Assembly (NCBI RefSeq): GCF_032854445.1 | Contig: NC_088307.1 | Location: 15,822,017-15,886,016 of the forward strand | Length of the DNA stretch: 64,000 nucleotides | Source: Liolophura sinensis | Lineage: Eukaryota > Mollusca > Polyplacophora > Chitonida > Chitonidae | Reading direction: 5' to 3' | In this document: positions 22,300 through 36,900 of the stretch, piece after piece | Position numbering within the stretch: the first letter of the stretch is position 1 | How the letters are laid out: each line of letters starts with the position of its first letter | The notes under the pieces: model-generated | Told to the model about the DNA's origin: nothing | The model's database searches: none | The model's input: only the letters and a program-made list of their open reading frames with translations | Translations under genes and position numbers: made by a program

Positions 22300-25200
22300 T
22301 TTTATACAGAAGGTATAGATTAGCGCGACCAGGCTATTCATGCTTGGTGAAGTACATGTACATGAACTTGTTGTGATTTTGTAATTTAATTGTTTGTACT
22401 GCTGCAAGCTTATAGATTTATGTTAAAAATCTCTCATCAGCAAGCCCACTTTTCAGGATACCCTTATTAATAACGTCACAAGCATGTAAAGCTTGGTATC
22501 CACGAGGGCTTAAGCAGCGAATCGACATAACATGTCTGTCAGGCTGTTGCGTCGGCGACTCACCTCTCTTGCATGATAAATAACGATGCGACCCAACTGG
22601 AGTCGTAATCCAGTTGTTTCGTACATCTTGGCTCAGTCCAAAGTCATCAGCGACTTTGACTAACTGCGAACAACCAGTTCATTTGGGTTGATAAACACTC
22701 GTGTACCATGGCCACGTAATGCCTACCTTGCTGGTTGTCATGGTAGTTACTTGCATGTAATGCTGTGTCAGCTGGCAATGGGCCTCGTACCAATTATTCA
22801 CCGCAAGACTTGAGTCATAAATTGCAAGCGCTTAAGAAGCCAAACTCAGAACGGGAAGGAACTCAAACGCTTGTTGAAGATGGAGTGCAAATTCTACAAA
22901 TCTTTACAAATCTTAGAGCAAAGCATTTTAATTGTAGCTGTTTTTGACTTACGGTGCAAGTTTTAAGAGGTTTGATGAATATGGACCTTGCTCCCTAAAC
23001 CATGGTTTACAGACAATTCCACGAACCTTTTATGTCAAATATAAAAGTAGAATGCCTTTTAGAGGACAGACTTAGTTAACAGCTAAAATTACAAATTCAG
23101 GGACTGTAGGCAAAGGGACAATGCTCTTCAGTGGTGGCAAACGTTTAAAAAATTTCTGAATCCAAGTCCCCATCCGAATCACTACAACCCCAATATGATG
23201 AACCACTCTTAAAGTCCGGACACAAGCTGTGCAGAAAATTTCGTCCGAATTCCTGTATAACTTGTATCTGTAGGGTAAAGTTACTGACAGACAGTATTGA
23301 CAAAAACATAACCGTCTTTGGGGAGGTAATTACAGTAAAACAAAATAAAAACACTGTCAGCAAAAGACAATGAGATGATCAAATATAAATTTGGTCCGTT
23401 GTATCAAAGTACCGGCACTTATCTGTCATCCATTGCCAAATGAACTACCAAATTTAACTTTTGCTGAATCTGAGGAATATGAACAGGCGCTGTTCGTCTG
23501 ATATACAGAGTTTTGGTAGTTATTAACTGATTTTGTCTGTGGTGTACATCTGTACTTGTATGATAAAGTTTTAGATGGAATTTTTTTATATCCAATATGA
23601 TAATTTATTGTGATAAAAAATTTTTTACCATACAAGAGTTTTTTTTTTATTTGAATTAGTCTCTGGTTCAGTATTTTCACGAAGCTGTGATAGTTTGTAG
23701 TCTGTCTGAATCTTAACGGTATGTACTGTCTCAAATTCCTTGAATTTTCAGATTTTATATGTTGAATCATGTGTTTGTTTTTCATTGATTGGTAATTCTT
23801 TAATTCTCAAAAAAATTGTACCATTTGTCTCACCAATTTATAGTTTAATCTGCAGTGTCAAAGAAAATAATGTATATATACATGTATATACCGCGAAGTT
23901 ACATGTTTCAAATGTACACTAGTCAAAATAAAATATGTACCATCTCAGTAGAACTATATGTAGGTAGTTTATATGAACTGTTATTGTAATGGCTCAGTGC
24001 ATGTATTATTTCATCATATAACCCTTCATAAACTAATTTTTCTCACAAATAACGTCACATTCTTCGTTTATGAAAAACGGTTAGTAGCGAACCGGACCTA
24101 CGAAGTTTCTGTTTGCAGGCTTGGTTACATTCAGGAATGGAATTTCCAAAAGTCACATCGGAAAATGTCAAGTTGAGTTGTTGTTTTTTTTTATACGCCC
24201 TGCTCCATTAGCCAGAGTGAATTATGGTATAGCGGCAGCGTCCGTAATCATGTCTGGCCTATAGGTCCAATTGTTTTCCATGCGGTGCTTTTAATATTTG
24301 TGAATATACATAGGTATAAATGGTGACGATGTGCCGCGACATTTCAACATTTCTGTGGTGGCCTTGGTAACAAGATTGCCATCAATGCTATCAGCTATAT
24401 ACAGGTAGGCTATTTATGTATCAATTTGATAGTTCTAATTTTTCACTTACATGATACCGGTCTGTTTTATGATTGGACTGTCTTTAACAAAGTCCACCAC
24501 GAATTGTAGAGTCCAGGAGATTCGACTGTTTGAGACGATTGAAGTCTTCATGTAACCACGAGGCAAATTGCGGATTGTGTTGAAATCACTGGCAATAGAA
24601 TGGCCGGAAGTATGACCTGAAACCGTTAGTGGATTATCATTTCAAAATTTTGTGTGGCGATTGAAATTGGAGATGCTGGATTTAGCCAGCTAGAGGGGAG
24701 TGGTTATTCGGTCGGCCACCTGCATGTATCCCACCGTTTAAACAACATCGTCGGTCTCTGACTGTTAGTTGAGTAGCCATGAATATGGCGTATCCAGATA
24801 TTCCTCAACCAACAGTCATTGTACTCGGACTAATGTGCACCATCCACCGTTGTACAATGGGATTCACTTGATTAAGCTCCTGCCGAAGCAAAAACTAACA
24901 TGCTACAAAAAATATGATGGCTGCTTTTACGATCGATTCAGTTTTCATTTGCTTACTGCTGTGTAAACCTGTTGAATGAGAAACCGCGATGCCGGAGACG
25001 AAGATCAAGGTAAAAAGTAGCAGTTTGTCCTTCGCATTAGCTGACGTTTTACGAAATAAATATACCGCGAGTGATACATGCAGACGGCTGTAAAACTGTT
25101 TATGTGCTAGATGTAAAGTGCATGATTCATTTAATGAAAAAGATGATTTATTCCCATGAAGGTCAGGTCTTGCAGGGTTTCTCTCCTGCCGTACCTGGGA

Positions 25201-25480
25201 AGGTCTGTCAACAACCTGCAGGGTTTTCCCCGGGCTCTGCATGCCGGGTTTTCTCCTATCATAATGTTGGCCGTCTTCGTATAAATTGAAATATTCTTGA
25301 GTAAAAACACTAATCCAGTAAATAAATAGTCCCATGTAAGGAATTCACGTAGGCCTTTTCCCATGTAAGAATTCATGTAGGCCTATTTAATGTGAATAAG
25401 CCACCAATGGAGGGTTCTAAATCAAAAGTAGCACCACAGCGACCGAAGTACACATCATCCAATATAGAAGATACCGCCCT
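22300..25480. other. Intergenic sequence between BTBD8-like and lipocalin genes
   Basis: No exon with splice support was found. Antisense open frames at 23145-23363 and 23426-23785 lack recognisable features. A 5'-truncated SINE-A is at 25185-25328. Part of 22493-22720 resembles 48595-48790 ('gactcaactggaatcgt'-like core), suggesting an uncharacterised dispersed repeat. Confidence 0.45.
25185..25328 (+). mobile_element. 5'-truncated SINE-A
   Basis: Starts inside the body ('tctcctgccgtacctgggaa') and keeps 'ccccgggctctgc', 'cataatgttggccgtcttcg' and 'gaaatattcttgagta', followed by a degraded tail. Confidence 0.8.
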
Positions 25481-26815
25481 GTGTAAGAGCCAGTCACATG
25501 TGGAAGAAATCAGCTACATGTGAAAGGCAACTGCCTTACACCACCACCAGCAGAAGATGCTGTCACGTGTCGAGAGCATGTACAAGATACTGTCGCATGT
25601 AAAAGACACCGCGCCATATAAAGAGGACACGGTCACATGTCAGAGTGCATGCTGAAGACACCCTCACTTGTAGAAAACGCTACAATACGTAGAACACTCC
25701 ACCACATGTACAACACACTACCACACGTAGAACACATCGCCACACGTAGAACACATCGCCACTCGTACAACACACCACCCACGTAGAACTCGCCGTCACA
25801 CGTAGAACACACCTCCAAACGTAGAACACACCGCCACACGTAGAACAAACCACCAAACACAGAACACACCGCCACACGTAGAAACACACCACCACACACA
25901 GAACACACCGCCACACGTAGAACACACCACCACACACTGAACACACCGCCAAACGTAGAACACACCACCACACACACAACACACCACCACATGTAGAACA
26001 AACAGCCACACGCAGAACACATCACCACGCACAGAACACACCACCACATGTAGCCCACACCACCACACATACAACACACCACCACACATAGAACACACCA
26101 CCACTCACATAATACACCTCCGCAAACGTACAACACACCGCTACACACAGAAAACACCTCCACACGTACAACACACCACCACACGTACAACACACCGCCT
26201 CACGTAGAACACACCACCATCCGTAGAACACAACACCACACGTACAACACACCACCACACGTACAACACACTACCGCACGTACAACACACCGCCACACGT
26301 ACAACACACCGCCATACGTACAACACACCGTCACACGTAGAACACACTACCACACTTACAACATACCACCACACGTAGAACACACTACCGCACGTACAAC
26401 ACACCGCCACACGTACAACACACCGCCATACGTACAACACACCGTCACACGTAGAACACACTACCACACTTACAACACCGCCACACGTAGAACACACTAC
26501 CGCACGTAGAACACACCGCCACACGTAGAACACACTACCACACTTACAACATACCACCACACGTAGAACACACTACCGCACGTACAACACACCGCCACAC
26601 GTACAACACACCGCCATACGTACAACACACCGTCACACGTAGAACACACTACCACACTTACAACATACCGCCACACGTAGAACACACTACCACACTTACA
26701 ACATACCGCCACACGTAGAACACACTACCGCACGTACAACAGACCGCCACACGTAGAACACACCACCACACATACAACACACCACCACACTTAGAACACA
26801 CCTCCGTAAACAAAA
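25480..26815. repeat. 19-bp minisatellite, roughly 60 units, upstream of the lipocalin gene
   Basis: Unit is 19 bp, 'cacacgtagaacacaccgc', with variants tagaac/tacaac and ccgc/ccac/ctac. The left part (25480-25680) is more diverged. Longer blocks of ~114-230 bp recur between 26270 and 26740. Cys/Val/Trp-rich antisense frames come from the repeat. Confidence 0.92.
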
Positions 26816-27700
26816 GACGCTGGCATGCACAAATAGAAGACGCTTTGTAAATGAGACTGCTATTTTATATGTCGGTGTGTTCATTAAAGACAACGTAGTC
26901 TCGAGAATACGGAATGAGTATCGGATATTATACTTTATATTATTCTAATTAAACGAGCATAATTCTAATTTGAATATAAGACGCAATTAACAGAAATGTA
27001 TTTTGAGAAGATTTTGCGCAGAACGTTAATCTTGTACTTCTGGATTCCAGTCACGCAAGCCGGATATCTGCGATGTACGGATTCAGTGCTCTTGACCCTG
27101 TGTTGACGACGGGGGAGTAGACACCCTTGCCTTGACATAGATATCGCGTTTCTGTGGGCATGTGGAAATGTGATGGCTGTATCACCAACACGTCCGTGTC
27201 TACTTCATCAGTGCAGGTTTGACCAGATACTCGACTCACACTAGCCCAATCCAAACACAGGGCAACAGGCCGTGAGCTCGGATATCCACTTTGGGAGCTC
27301 TGTAAATGTCCTATGTGGTTCTCTGGCCTATAAGTGGCTTTCCGGACTAGTATTGAACGACATTTACAACCGAGAAGTAGTGACTCAGTTTTCATAAGGT
27401 TTCTGTATCGGAAACGCACCATTCAGGGATTGTGTACCGGGGGACAGCCGGATGACCTGACATTTATAGGCCACCACAATACGCTGGAAGCGTTTTATCA
27501 ACTTCATCCGAAAACTTCAGTTCCAGGAGAGGTACACGGCTTGTGGATTACATTCTGTGCACTTTGGATGGAGCACTTGTTGGACTGTAGTTGTATAGGA
27601 GTTGAACAGGTGCAGTTATAGAGTTAAATAAATTATCATTATTAGTCATTAATATCATTATTCATTAATAGTTTTAAAAAAAAGGAAACTCACAAGAGTG
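26816..27700. other. Presumed upstream region of the lipocalin gene
   Basis: About 0.9 kb between the 19-bp array and the start codon. Open frames occur on both strands (27051-27422 minus, 27334-27621 plus) without recognisable features. No strong TATA box was seen; the leader just before ATG 27701 is A-rich. A noncoding exon may be here but cannot be fixed. Confidence 0.4.
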
Positions 27701-27910
27701 ATGATGATTAAGGTAGAACTTTTGCTGGGATTTCTCCTTTGGACTAGCTCGTATTTGACTGTGGAGACAGCCGATGAGGAAAATACCATTCTGAACAATG
27801 TGACCACTCCCTACAGCGTGACCAGTCCGGACGGTGTGATCATTCCTGAGAGTGTGGCCAATAAGAGGGTGTCAGACATCAAGTCACAAGACGAAGTCGA
27901 CCTAGTCAAG
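27701..27910 (+). CDS. Tetra-lipocalin exon 1: signal peptide and N-terminal linker
   Basis: Two adjacent ATGs (27701, 27704); the first is used. Hydrophobic leader, then an acidic/Thr/Val linker with an NVT sequon (ILNNVTTPYSVTSPDGVIIP) ending DEVDLVK. Donor GTACTT, phase 0. Confidence 0.85.
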
Positions 27911-30900
27911 GTACTTCGCATGTCAGTTCATGTTGATACACTAATAAGCATAGCACAATGCAAGATCAAAAATACTACAAAAACTGAGAAGTCGCATATT
28001 TGATGTTTCACAATGCTATTTTGTCTACACGCATCCTCAAGATGACAAATAAAACTTGTCAAAAGCGTGTCAAAATATTGAAACGTTCAAATATGCAACT
28101 TCTCATTTCCTGAGGATTTCGCATTATACATGTCACATGTACGTTTGTGTTCATAATATAACGCGTCATCGTTTATGTTCCATTCCTCTCAAACCTTTTT
28201 CCTTTATGCATGAAACTCGGATAGAAAAAGAATATTTTTATTCATTCATTCCTTTGATTAGGTTTTATGCTACTGGAAATCGAACACACTTTCGAGTTAA
28301 ACCGGGGTTTGACAAAGTTTCACATCCTCTGTTGAAAATACGTGGCTACAAAAAAAGATCACTTGCTCGTGCGGCCATGTTGGATCTCTGACAACAGAAT
28401 TTCATGGTCCAGTGCACGCAGAGAAAGACAAAAGCCAGGAGAGACCATGGCATTCTTTTGTGAGAGATCCAACATGGCCGTGAGTGCAAGTCTACGTTGC
28501 TTTCTTCCATGTTCATCGATACAATGTTTACAACTCATCATCCTTTTGAGATTGGATCATGATCATGTGATTAAGAAGCCTGTCTTTCAAAGGCCCTAGG
28601 ACATGACGTGCAGGTTCAATCCCGTATATTGACATGGGATTTGTGGATTCCCGCTCTCTCATTGCGCGTGAAGCCGTGGTGACAATCAGCAGTCGGAGAG
28701 AACTGCACAGTCTAACCTTCATTGCAGACGACACGACCTTCACCAGTATGGTGTACATACTTGCCAAAGGTCGACCGGTGGTTTTACCCGGACATGCCGG
28801 CTTCTGTCAGTCATAAAATTGACCGCGATCGTATAGTGTCAAACAATAATCAAATAAATAAACAAGTATGTAAATAAATATATAAATCCTATTCGTTTTG
28901 ACCATTTGATTGTAGTTCTCCGGGGTGTGGTATGAGATCGCACGGAGTCCCTACGCCCTCGAGTATGCCTCTGTGAAGTCGGTGATCAGATACATGAAGC
29001 TTGGACAAAACATCCACAGTATGATTGGTCACTACGCCGGATCCATGTAAGTATACGCGAAGTACAGGCCTAAAAATTTAAAGAAGTTGTTTTGGAGAAC
29101 AAGTTCAATTTATCTCACTGTCGGTGGGTCCTTGATAACAATACTCGGTCAACAACGCTCAAATGGCCGTTTCTTCGTCAGACGTGAGAAAGTCCGTCAG
29201 TAAGTTGACAAAAGTCAGTGGTTTACGCCGGGGTGCTCCGGTTTCCTCCACCCATGCATAACGCTGACCGCCATCGTAAAAGTGAAATTTTCTCTGTCAC
29301 AGACATCTGAACGGCAATGAACTGTCCATCACCATTTTTTTCCGTTTTCTTTGTTTCAGAAACGGAACGTGTCTCCCAGCTTTTAAAGGTCACATTCAAA
29401 AAGTTTGTCCCCATGGGCCGGGGAATTTTTTTGCCCGTGGAATAACAATGGAATCCGCGTGGGGTAAGATGTAACGTTTTGTTATAGCACAAGTTAACTC
29501 TTCCATCATAATTCATATGTTCCAGGTAAGAAGTAAACAGTCAATTACCATTACCCAACTTTATACTCAGAGATTTTTAAAAATATTTCTGTTATGTGGC
29601 CTGAATATTTAATTACCTAATTACCATTACCCAATTTTATACTCATAGATTTTTAAAACTATTTCTGTTATGTGGCGTGAATATTTAATTACCTAATTAC
29701 CATTACCCAATTTTATACTCAGAGATTTTTAAAACTATTTCTGTTATGTGGCCTGAACTTTTTCAGTAATATGGGTCACAAAATTCTTTGAATTATCATG
29801 GTGGAATTTTTTGGATCATACATTTAGCTGATTTCAGTAATTTCACTTTCAATTTCACTTTCCTATCAATAATAATGGTATTTCTTCGTGTACGTTTGTA
29901 AAATGTTAATACTATAAAAGATATACAGCAAAGAAATCCAGAGCAGCGATGAGTGTGATAGCTGGCAAATGGTCACATGTAACAGGTCAAATACCGCCTT
30001 TTGTCAGAAATAGTGGCAAATTACACGCCCCCTAGCACCTTGGTTTAGGTAGAATTAGGTAAAAAATAAAATGCATTGATGTTAATTGCAATATATTAGA
30101 CGCCAGTGGTGTAGAATTTCTCAAAATGCTGTATTGTTATCACATTTAATATACAATAACATGAAAACAATGCAAAGGGACCAGGCCTTGGGGATGCTTA
30201 GTTTCCTGGTGAAACCAGAATCCTTTAGAAGGACGTTGTCTATTGAAGGTTTTAAAATATGGAATGCTGTTTTAATAAAACTAGAATATATCCACTTGAA
30301 GACGCTCGTATTTTATTTACTAGTTAATGGTTTTCATATACCAAATTAACAAAAGTAGATTGACTGAATGGTATTGACGTGATTGGTGAGGGCATGTTGT
30401 GCAAGCATCTGGCGCACTACCTTGTGACCTTCCTCTGCCCTGGCGCACTTCCTTGTGACCTTCCTCTGCCCTGGCGCACTACCTTGTGACCTTCCTCTGC
30501 CCTGGCGCACTACCTTGGACCTTCCTCTGCACTGGCGTACTACCTTGTGACCTTCCTCTACGAGTCTGTTACCGTACAGAACTAAAGCCATGCGAACTTT
30601 TTCTCCAAAAAACGATTTTCATTAATCTCTCCATAGTGTCTTTTTCGCACCATCTCCATTCCTGTTAATATAGCCAGCTTTGATTTTCTTTTTAAAGCAA
30701 ACACAGATGGGCAAAAAGAATGACCCTCATGGATATGAAAGACTACAGCATGAATCCCAAGCAGTGACGATAGTGTGATTGTTTGCAAATGATCACACCT
30801 ATTACCGATGAAATACTGCCTCATGTCAAATTACCTATGTTAGGGTTTTATTCTATCTGATGATGTAAATTCTTAGGGCAGTAAGTTACGCGCATAGAAG

Positions 30901-33900
30901 CACAGCACATTTTACACATCACAGAAACACTACACATTTTACACATCATAGAAACACTGCACATTTTACATATCATAGAAACAATGCACACTTTACACAT
31001 CAAAGAAACACTACACCTTTTACACATCATAGAAAAACTGCAGATTTTACACATAATAGAAACAATGCATATTTTACACATCATGTAAACAGTGCACATT
31101 TAACACATCATAGAAACACTACACATTTTACACATCATAGAAACACTGTACATTTTACACATTAAAGAAACACTATACATTTTACACATCCTAGAAACAA
31201 TGGACATTTTACACATCCTAGAAACACTGCACATTTAACACATCATATAAACACTACACATTTAACACATCATATAAACACTACACATTTTACACACCAC
31301 AGAAACAATGCACATTTTACGCATCATAGAAACATTCTACATTTTACACATATAAACACAGCACATTTCACACATCATAGAAACACTACACATTTCACCA
31401 CGTGCATGTATTATTCTGGTCGATTTGGTTTTCTAGGGTTCACAAAGTTCATTTATACGGATTACAAGACGGCGCTGTTGTACTTTTGTCCTGCCGTGAA
31501 TGAGGACGGCACGTGCAGGGCGGGTAGAGCAATGGCCTCCGTCTTGGGTAGAGAAAAAACGGTGTCACCGGAAGTGGAACGTTTCCTAAAAGAAACACTG
31601 GAAAACAGCACCGGAATTCCCGCAGAAGACTTGGTGGCAGCTGAATACGAAGGTAATACCTATGGCTATGGTGTTTGCTACAATTTTTTCGTTATTTGAG
31701 ATATCACATTCTGGATAAATTGCAAAAAATATTTTGCAAAATACATAAATGACTAAAACACCATGAGGCACTAAATGAAACCTATGGGTAGTTGAGTGAG
31801 TGGGAGGCAAAAACGCTGTGTTTCATGGAATATATTTAAAACGTCTTGTAAATAAAACAGCTGTGATATGCATGTGCACAACCTCTATATATTTGAACGC
31901 GGATCGCTTTGTCTTCGGATCGATAGCACAGTTGGTAAAGCGACCACTTCGGGAGGCGGTAGATCCAAGGTCAATCCTGGGTCGGGTCAAACCTAAGACC
32001 TTAAAAGAGGAAGTTATAGCTTCCTCGCTTGGCGTTCAGCATTAAGAGGATAGTTCAACTGGGTGGGCGGGACAGCTTACTTGCCTTTGGTAAGTCGTGT
32101 TTCGTAAGCGAAGCAGTACTAGGTAAAAGAGTGATGGAAATTCGTCTTGCAACAAGGAGGCACATTACACGTATATACACTCTAAGGACTCCTTCGTCGC
32201 TATATGGCTTAAAAATTGTCAAGTACGACGTTAAAGCCCAAGCACTCACTCACTCACGCACTTTGTCTTCTTGGATTCAGGAGGAAAACCAGCATAATTC
32301 ACCTCAGAGAACGATTTCACGTTGGAAATAATCTGGCGATGTAATCTGGTGTATATCTCCGCTACATATTTGTATTCTATTTATTTTGTGTTTGCATTTA
32401 CCTTTTGATTATATGTATTATCTGTTGAAAATGAATTTCTGTTACAGATGATTGTTTTCCTGAAATCATGACAGCTATGAAGAGTGATTTAAAAAACGAT
32501 AGCTGTGTCTTTGATGACTTCCCCGCTCAGAGCGATTTCGACATTGAGAAGGTGGGATTGATTGAAATATACGCTATCAAGACAAAACTATAACGAGTTG
32601 ACCAAAAAGAAACCATCTTAAACATGCAATTATTCAAAATTTTTCAAACGTAAGACTCGGTTAATGGATATTGGGCAATTTTCATGATTTCGGCATTATA
32701 TGTAATATAGTTTTAACCAGCAGCAAATTCAAAAGTGCCTGAAAAGTACATTGTCAGAGTGGCATAAAGGGTCAAGAATGTGTAACATTTCAAATTTCTT
32801 GCTATTTTAATGCTATTTTTACTTAATGTTGAAATTGTCATGAAACTTGTCATGTATCCATTAAATGATGTTTGTGAAATATTAAAGTGGTTTGAAACAT
32901 TTTGAATAATTGCGAATTAAAGAATGTTACCGCTTTTCCAAGGCACACTCATACACAAACAATCACAACTGCGTCCGTACGTGAGAAGGTCTGTCAGTAA
33001 CCTGCGGATGGTCCTGGGTTTCCCCCGGGCTCTGCCTGGTTTCCTCCCACCATAATGCTGGCCGCCGTCGTATAAGTGAAATATTCTTGAGTACGGCGTA
33101 AAACACCAATCAAATAAATAAAATAAATAAATATCAAAACTATGTTGTGTTAACATGAATTAGTGAATGAACTGGTCAGTTGTTCGCTCAGTCAATCTTG
33201 TCTTTCAGTTCTCAGGCAAGTGGTACCCTATTGCAGCACAAAGGTTCGTGCCTCGCCCAGAGCTGGTGAACAGCCCCCTGTGCTATTACTCTAATGGCGA
33301 CGGCAGTCTGTCGGTTCATTACGTGACTCTCAGGTACGTATATCGTCAGTATACGGTCTGATATTTCATCGAGTGGAAATATTGATCGTCGAGACAAAAT
33401 ATCAGGCCGTATGCCACACACACGACGAGAAGAACACGAGGCCAGACTGAGCATCTTGGTTGAGCTGACGGTTTTTAACAAATTTTCTAAGGAACCAGTT
33501 TTCAGTCCGGAAATTATGTAGCTTGACCTCATGGGTTTCAAAACAGCTCTATATGGGAATAGCGGGCGTTTAATGGTCCCGTGTTTCCAGAAAATCAATC
33601 GATGACGCCATTTTTGAATATTTACACAAAATAGAAGTATGCATAAAATAAAGGTTGCTAAAATATATTATATATTCGTCTCATTTTTGGGCATAACATT
33701 CTTCTTTTACCTGTAAATCATACTCTTTCTTCTAGAAGATTCATGTATTCTTTACGAAAGAGTAATAGGTACTAATATCCGTATTATGTACTGATAATGA
33801 GATACCTGACCAGATGAAAGGATATTTGAAATTGTTTTCATTTATATTCAATTAATGGCTGAGTATTTTACTGATTTGTTATTTTATGTTTTATTGTTGT

Positions 33901-36900
33901 TTTGTAGACTTATTATAATGTATATGTACTGAATATTCTAGTAATTTATTCATGACAGTAAATTTCGATTTGATGTTTGAAAATAAACTTACGACAATAA
34001 AAAGTATGCTTATTGTTGTGTCCAGTGATGGCCAGTGTGAAGCCACCGACCCGTTCATGATTGTTCAGAAATGTCCAGCAGAGAGGCCTGGAGAATTTGT
34101 GGTTAACAGAGGCCTGCAGTTTCCAATTAAACAGTTAGCTTTCTGTGAGTGTTTAGAATAACTCTAGACCAGTGACGTCTGATATATATTATCAACATCA
34201 TTGTCTCTTTTTACCAAATGCTGCTTAAGCCATTGTGATAGGTGGAATTTGCTAATATTTAAGCATTTGTATGAACAGTTTAGAATAAGAATAGAATAAC
34301 TGAGGTAAATTGACAAGAGGCCAGATTTTACCGGTTACGTGCTATCATTTCCCACCTATCACACTGACATCCAGTAGCTCTTTATATTGACAGTTTTGTT
34401 TCAGACGTCTGGAGTGATTTGCAGTGAGTGTCAAATGCTTTTTTTCGTATCAAGCGATCGAGAAATTTACATTTTAACCTATACCCAAATCGTCTTTAAA
34501 AGCGTGTTGAATGGCATCGCAATTCGCAAGTCAACGTTCAACTCGCCACAGCCAAAACGCTCACGTGTGTCGATTGTTTGTGGCACATCCATCTTGGAGC
34601 TGATAGTCTTTATCCATACAGAATGACAGTACAATGCTGCGATCCTACCTGGTGTGCAAAGTTGCGAGCGATCAATCTGAAATACATTCGGAAGCTCTTC
34701 GGAATGGTTTTGAATTATGTGTGAATATGTACGCCAAAACTAATCAACACTTAAACTCATTCCGCGGAGCGATCTAGTAATTTGTTTATTTCCAATGATT
34801 TCAGTGGGAATATGATTTCGTTTTATTATATTTATATTTTGTTTTGGGTTCCCGACATTCCACCGCCGTTAATAGCTTCTTCTGTGATGGATTTTACAGA
34901 CTGCGTGTAACATTCTTCACTATTTGAAACGAGTAGGTTAACAAGTTTGCAAAGAGACAGGGTTTGCCTCCTTGGCTGTCAGGTTTCAGACAATCTTTGA
35001 CAATGAGATTATTGGCTACTAAAATACTCGTGGACCATCCCAAAATTTACAAGCGTTGGTCTTGAAGTAAAAATTTCCATTTGTGTTCAGCCGATAGTGT
35101 CGAGCATGTATATAGAAAGTACATAGAGTAGTTTGTTGGAATGCAGAGAATAAAATATATCCTTTTTTGTTCAGGGAAAAATGTCATTCGTTTGCTTGCA
35201 TGTCATCGGGTACTGTCTCATGTCTTTCGCATTCTTAAATGGCAAACGTATTTTTCCCTCAGCAAAGTTCAAAATCCTGTACACGGATTACGACGTGGCC
35301 CTGGGGGTGGGTTGTGTGGCTGCAGATCGCTCCGGTAGGTGTCTGCCAGAGTATAGTGGGGCCGCCATTTTGAGTAGAAAGACAAAGCTATCGCCAGAAA
35401 GGCGAGACTTCCTCAAGAATATCGCGAAAGAGTCGTGTGTGGACCTTGACACTTTCGAGGAAATCAAGCTTGACGGTAGGTATTTACGTCAAAAAGCATC
35501 CTTGTGAAAGCATTACACATTAATTGTGTAGCTACAACGGTGCATGCTACATAACTTACCAAACTCCTCTGGAATGAAAGGGTAACCAAGGAATTATCCA
35601 CGTATTTTTCTCATTGTTCTCTCATTGGACCATTGTTCAGCCCTGCATTTGCGACGACGTTTATTGGACAAACTAGTAACGTTGTATTTAATCATTGCAA
35701 GATAGCTATGTTAAATTCAGCTTTGCACCGAGCCATTGCGCTGGAAAAAGGTATATCGTTGTTTTCGTGGCACATACTTATTGCTTCAGCTTAAACATGA
35801 GCACGAATACTCCAGTGAACATCCTTTACCAGCCGTTTGTCAAACAGTATACCACTCACCACATTGCCGTAGATCACCTGCTGTTTGTCAAACAGTATAC
35901 CACTCACCACATTGCCGTACATGACCTGCTGTTTGTCAGACAGTATACTACTCACCACATTGCCGTACATGACCTGCTGTTTGTCAGACAGTATACCACT
36001 CACCACATTGCCGTAGATCACCTGCTGTTTGTCAAACAGTATACCACTCACCACATTGCCGTACATGACCTGCTGTTTGTCAGACAGTATAACACTCACC
36101 ACATTGCCCTACATGTCCTGCTGTTTGTCAGACAGTATACCACTCACCACATTTCCGTACATGACCTGCTGTTTGTCAGACAGTATACCACTCACCACAT
36201 TGCCGTAAATCACCTGCTGTTTGTTAGACAGTATACCACTCACCACCTTTCCGTAGATCACCTGCTGTTTGTCAAACAGTATACCACTCACCACATTGCC
36301 GTAGATCACCTGCTGTTTGTCAAACAGTATACCACTCACCACATTGCCGTACATGACCTGCTGTTTGTCAGACAGTATACCACTCACCACATTGCCCTAC
36401 ATGTTCTGCTGTTTGTCAGACAGTATAACACTCACCACATTGCCGTAGATCACCTGCTGTTTATCAAACAGTATACCACTCACCACATTGCCGTACATGA
36501 CCTGCTGTTTGTCAGACAGTATACCACTCGCCACATTGCCGTAGATGTCCTGCTGTTTGTCAGACAGTATACCACTCACCACATTGCCGTACATGACCTG
36601 CTGTTTGTCAAACAGTATACCACTCACCACATTGCCGTAGATGACCTGCTGTTTGTCAGACAGTATACCACTCGCCACATTGCCGTACATGACCTGCTGT
36701 TTGTCAGACAGTATACCACTCACCACATTGCCCTACATGTCCTGCTGTTTGTCAGACAGTATACCACTCACCACATTGCCGTACATGACCTGCTGTTTGT
36801 CAGACAGTATAACACTCACCACATTGCCGTAGATCACCTGCTGTTTGTCAAACAGTATACCACTCACCACATTGCCGTACATGACCTGCTGTTTGTCAGA

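Noticed and set aside
23145..23785. Antisense frames at 23145-23363 and 23426-23785
   Set aside because: No conserved motif; low-complexity Ser/Lys/Tyr-rich translations typical of AT-rich noncoding DNA.
25633..26893. Long Cys/Val/Trp-rich antisense frames
   Set aside because: They are translations of the 19-bp minisatellite; several frames are open at once and composition follows the repeat.
27051..27621. Overlapping open frames on both strands upstream of the lipocalin gene
   Set aside because: No recognisable domain and no way to choose a strand; kept only as unexplained upstream sequence.
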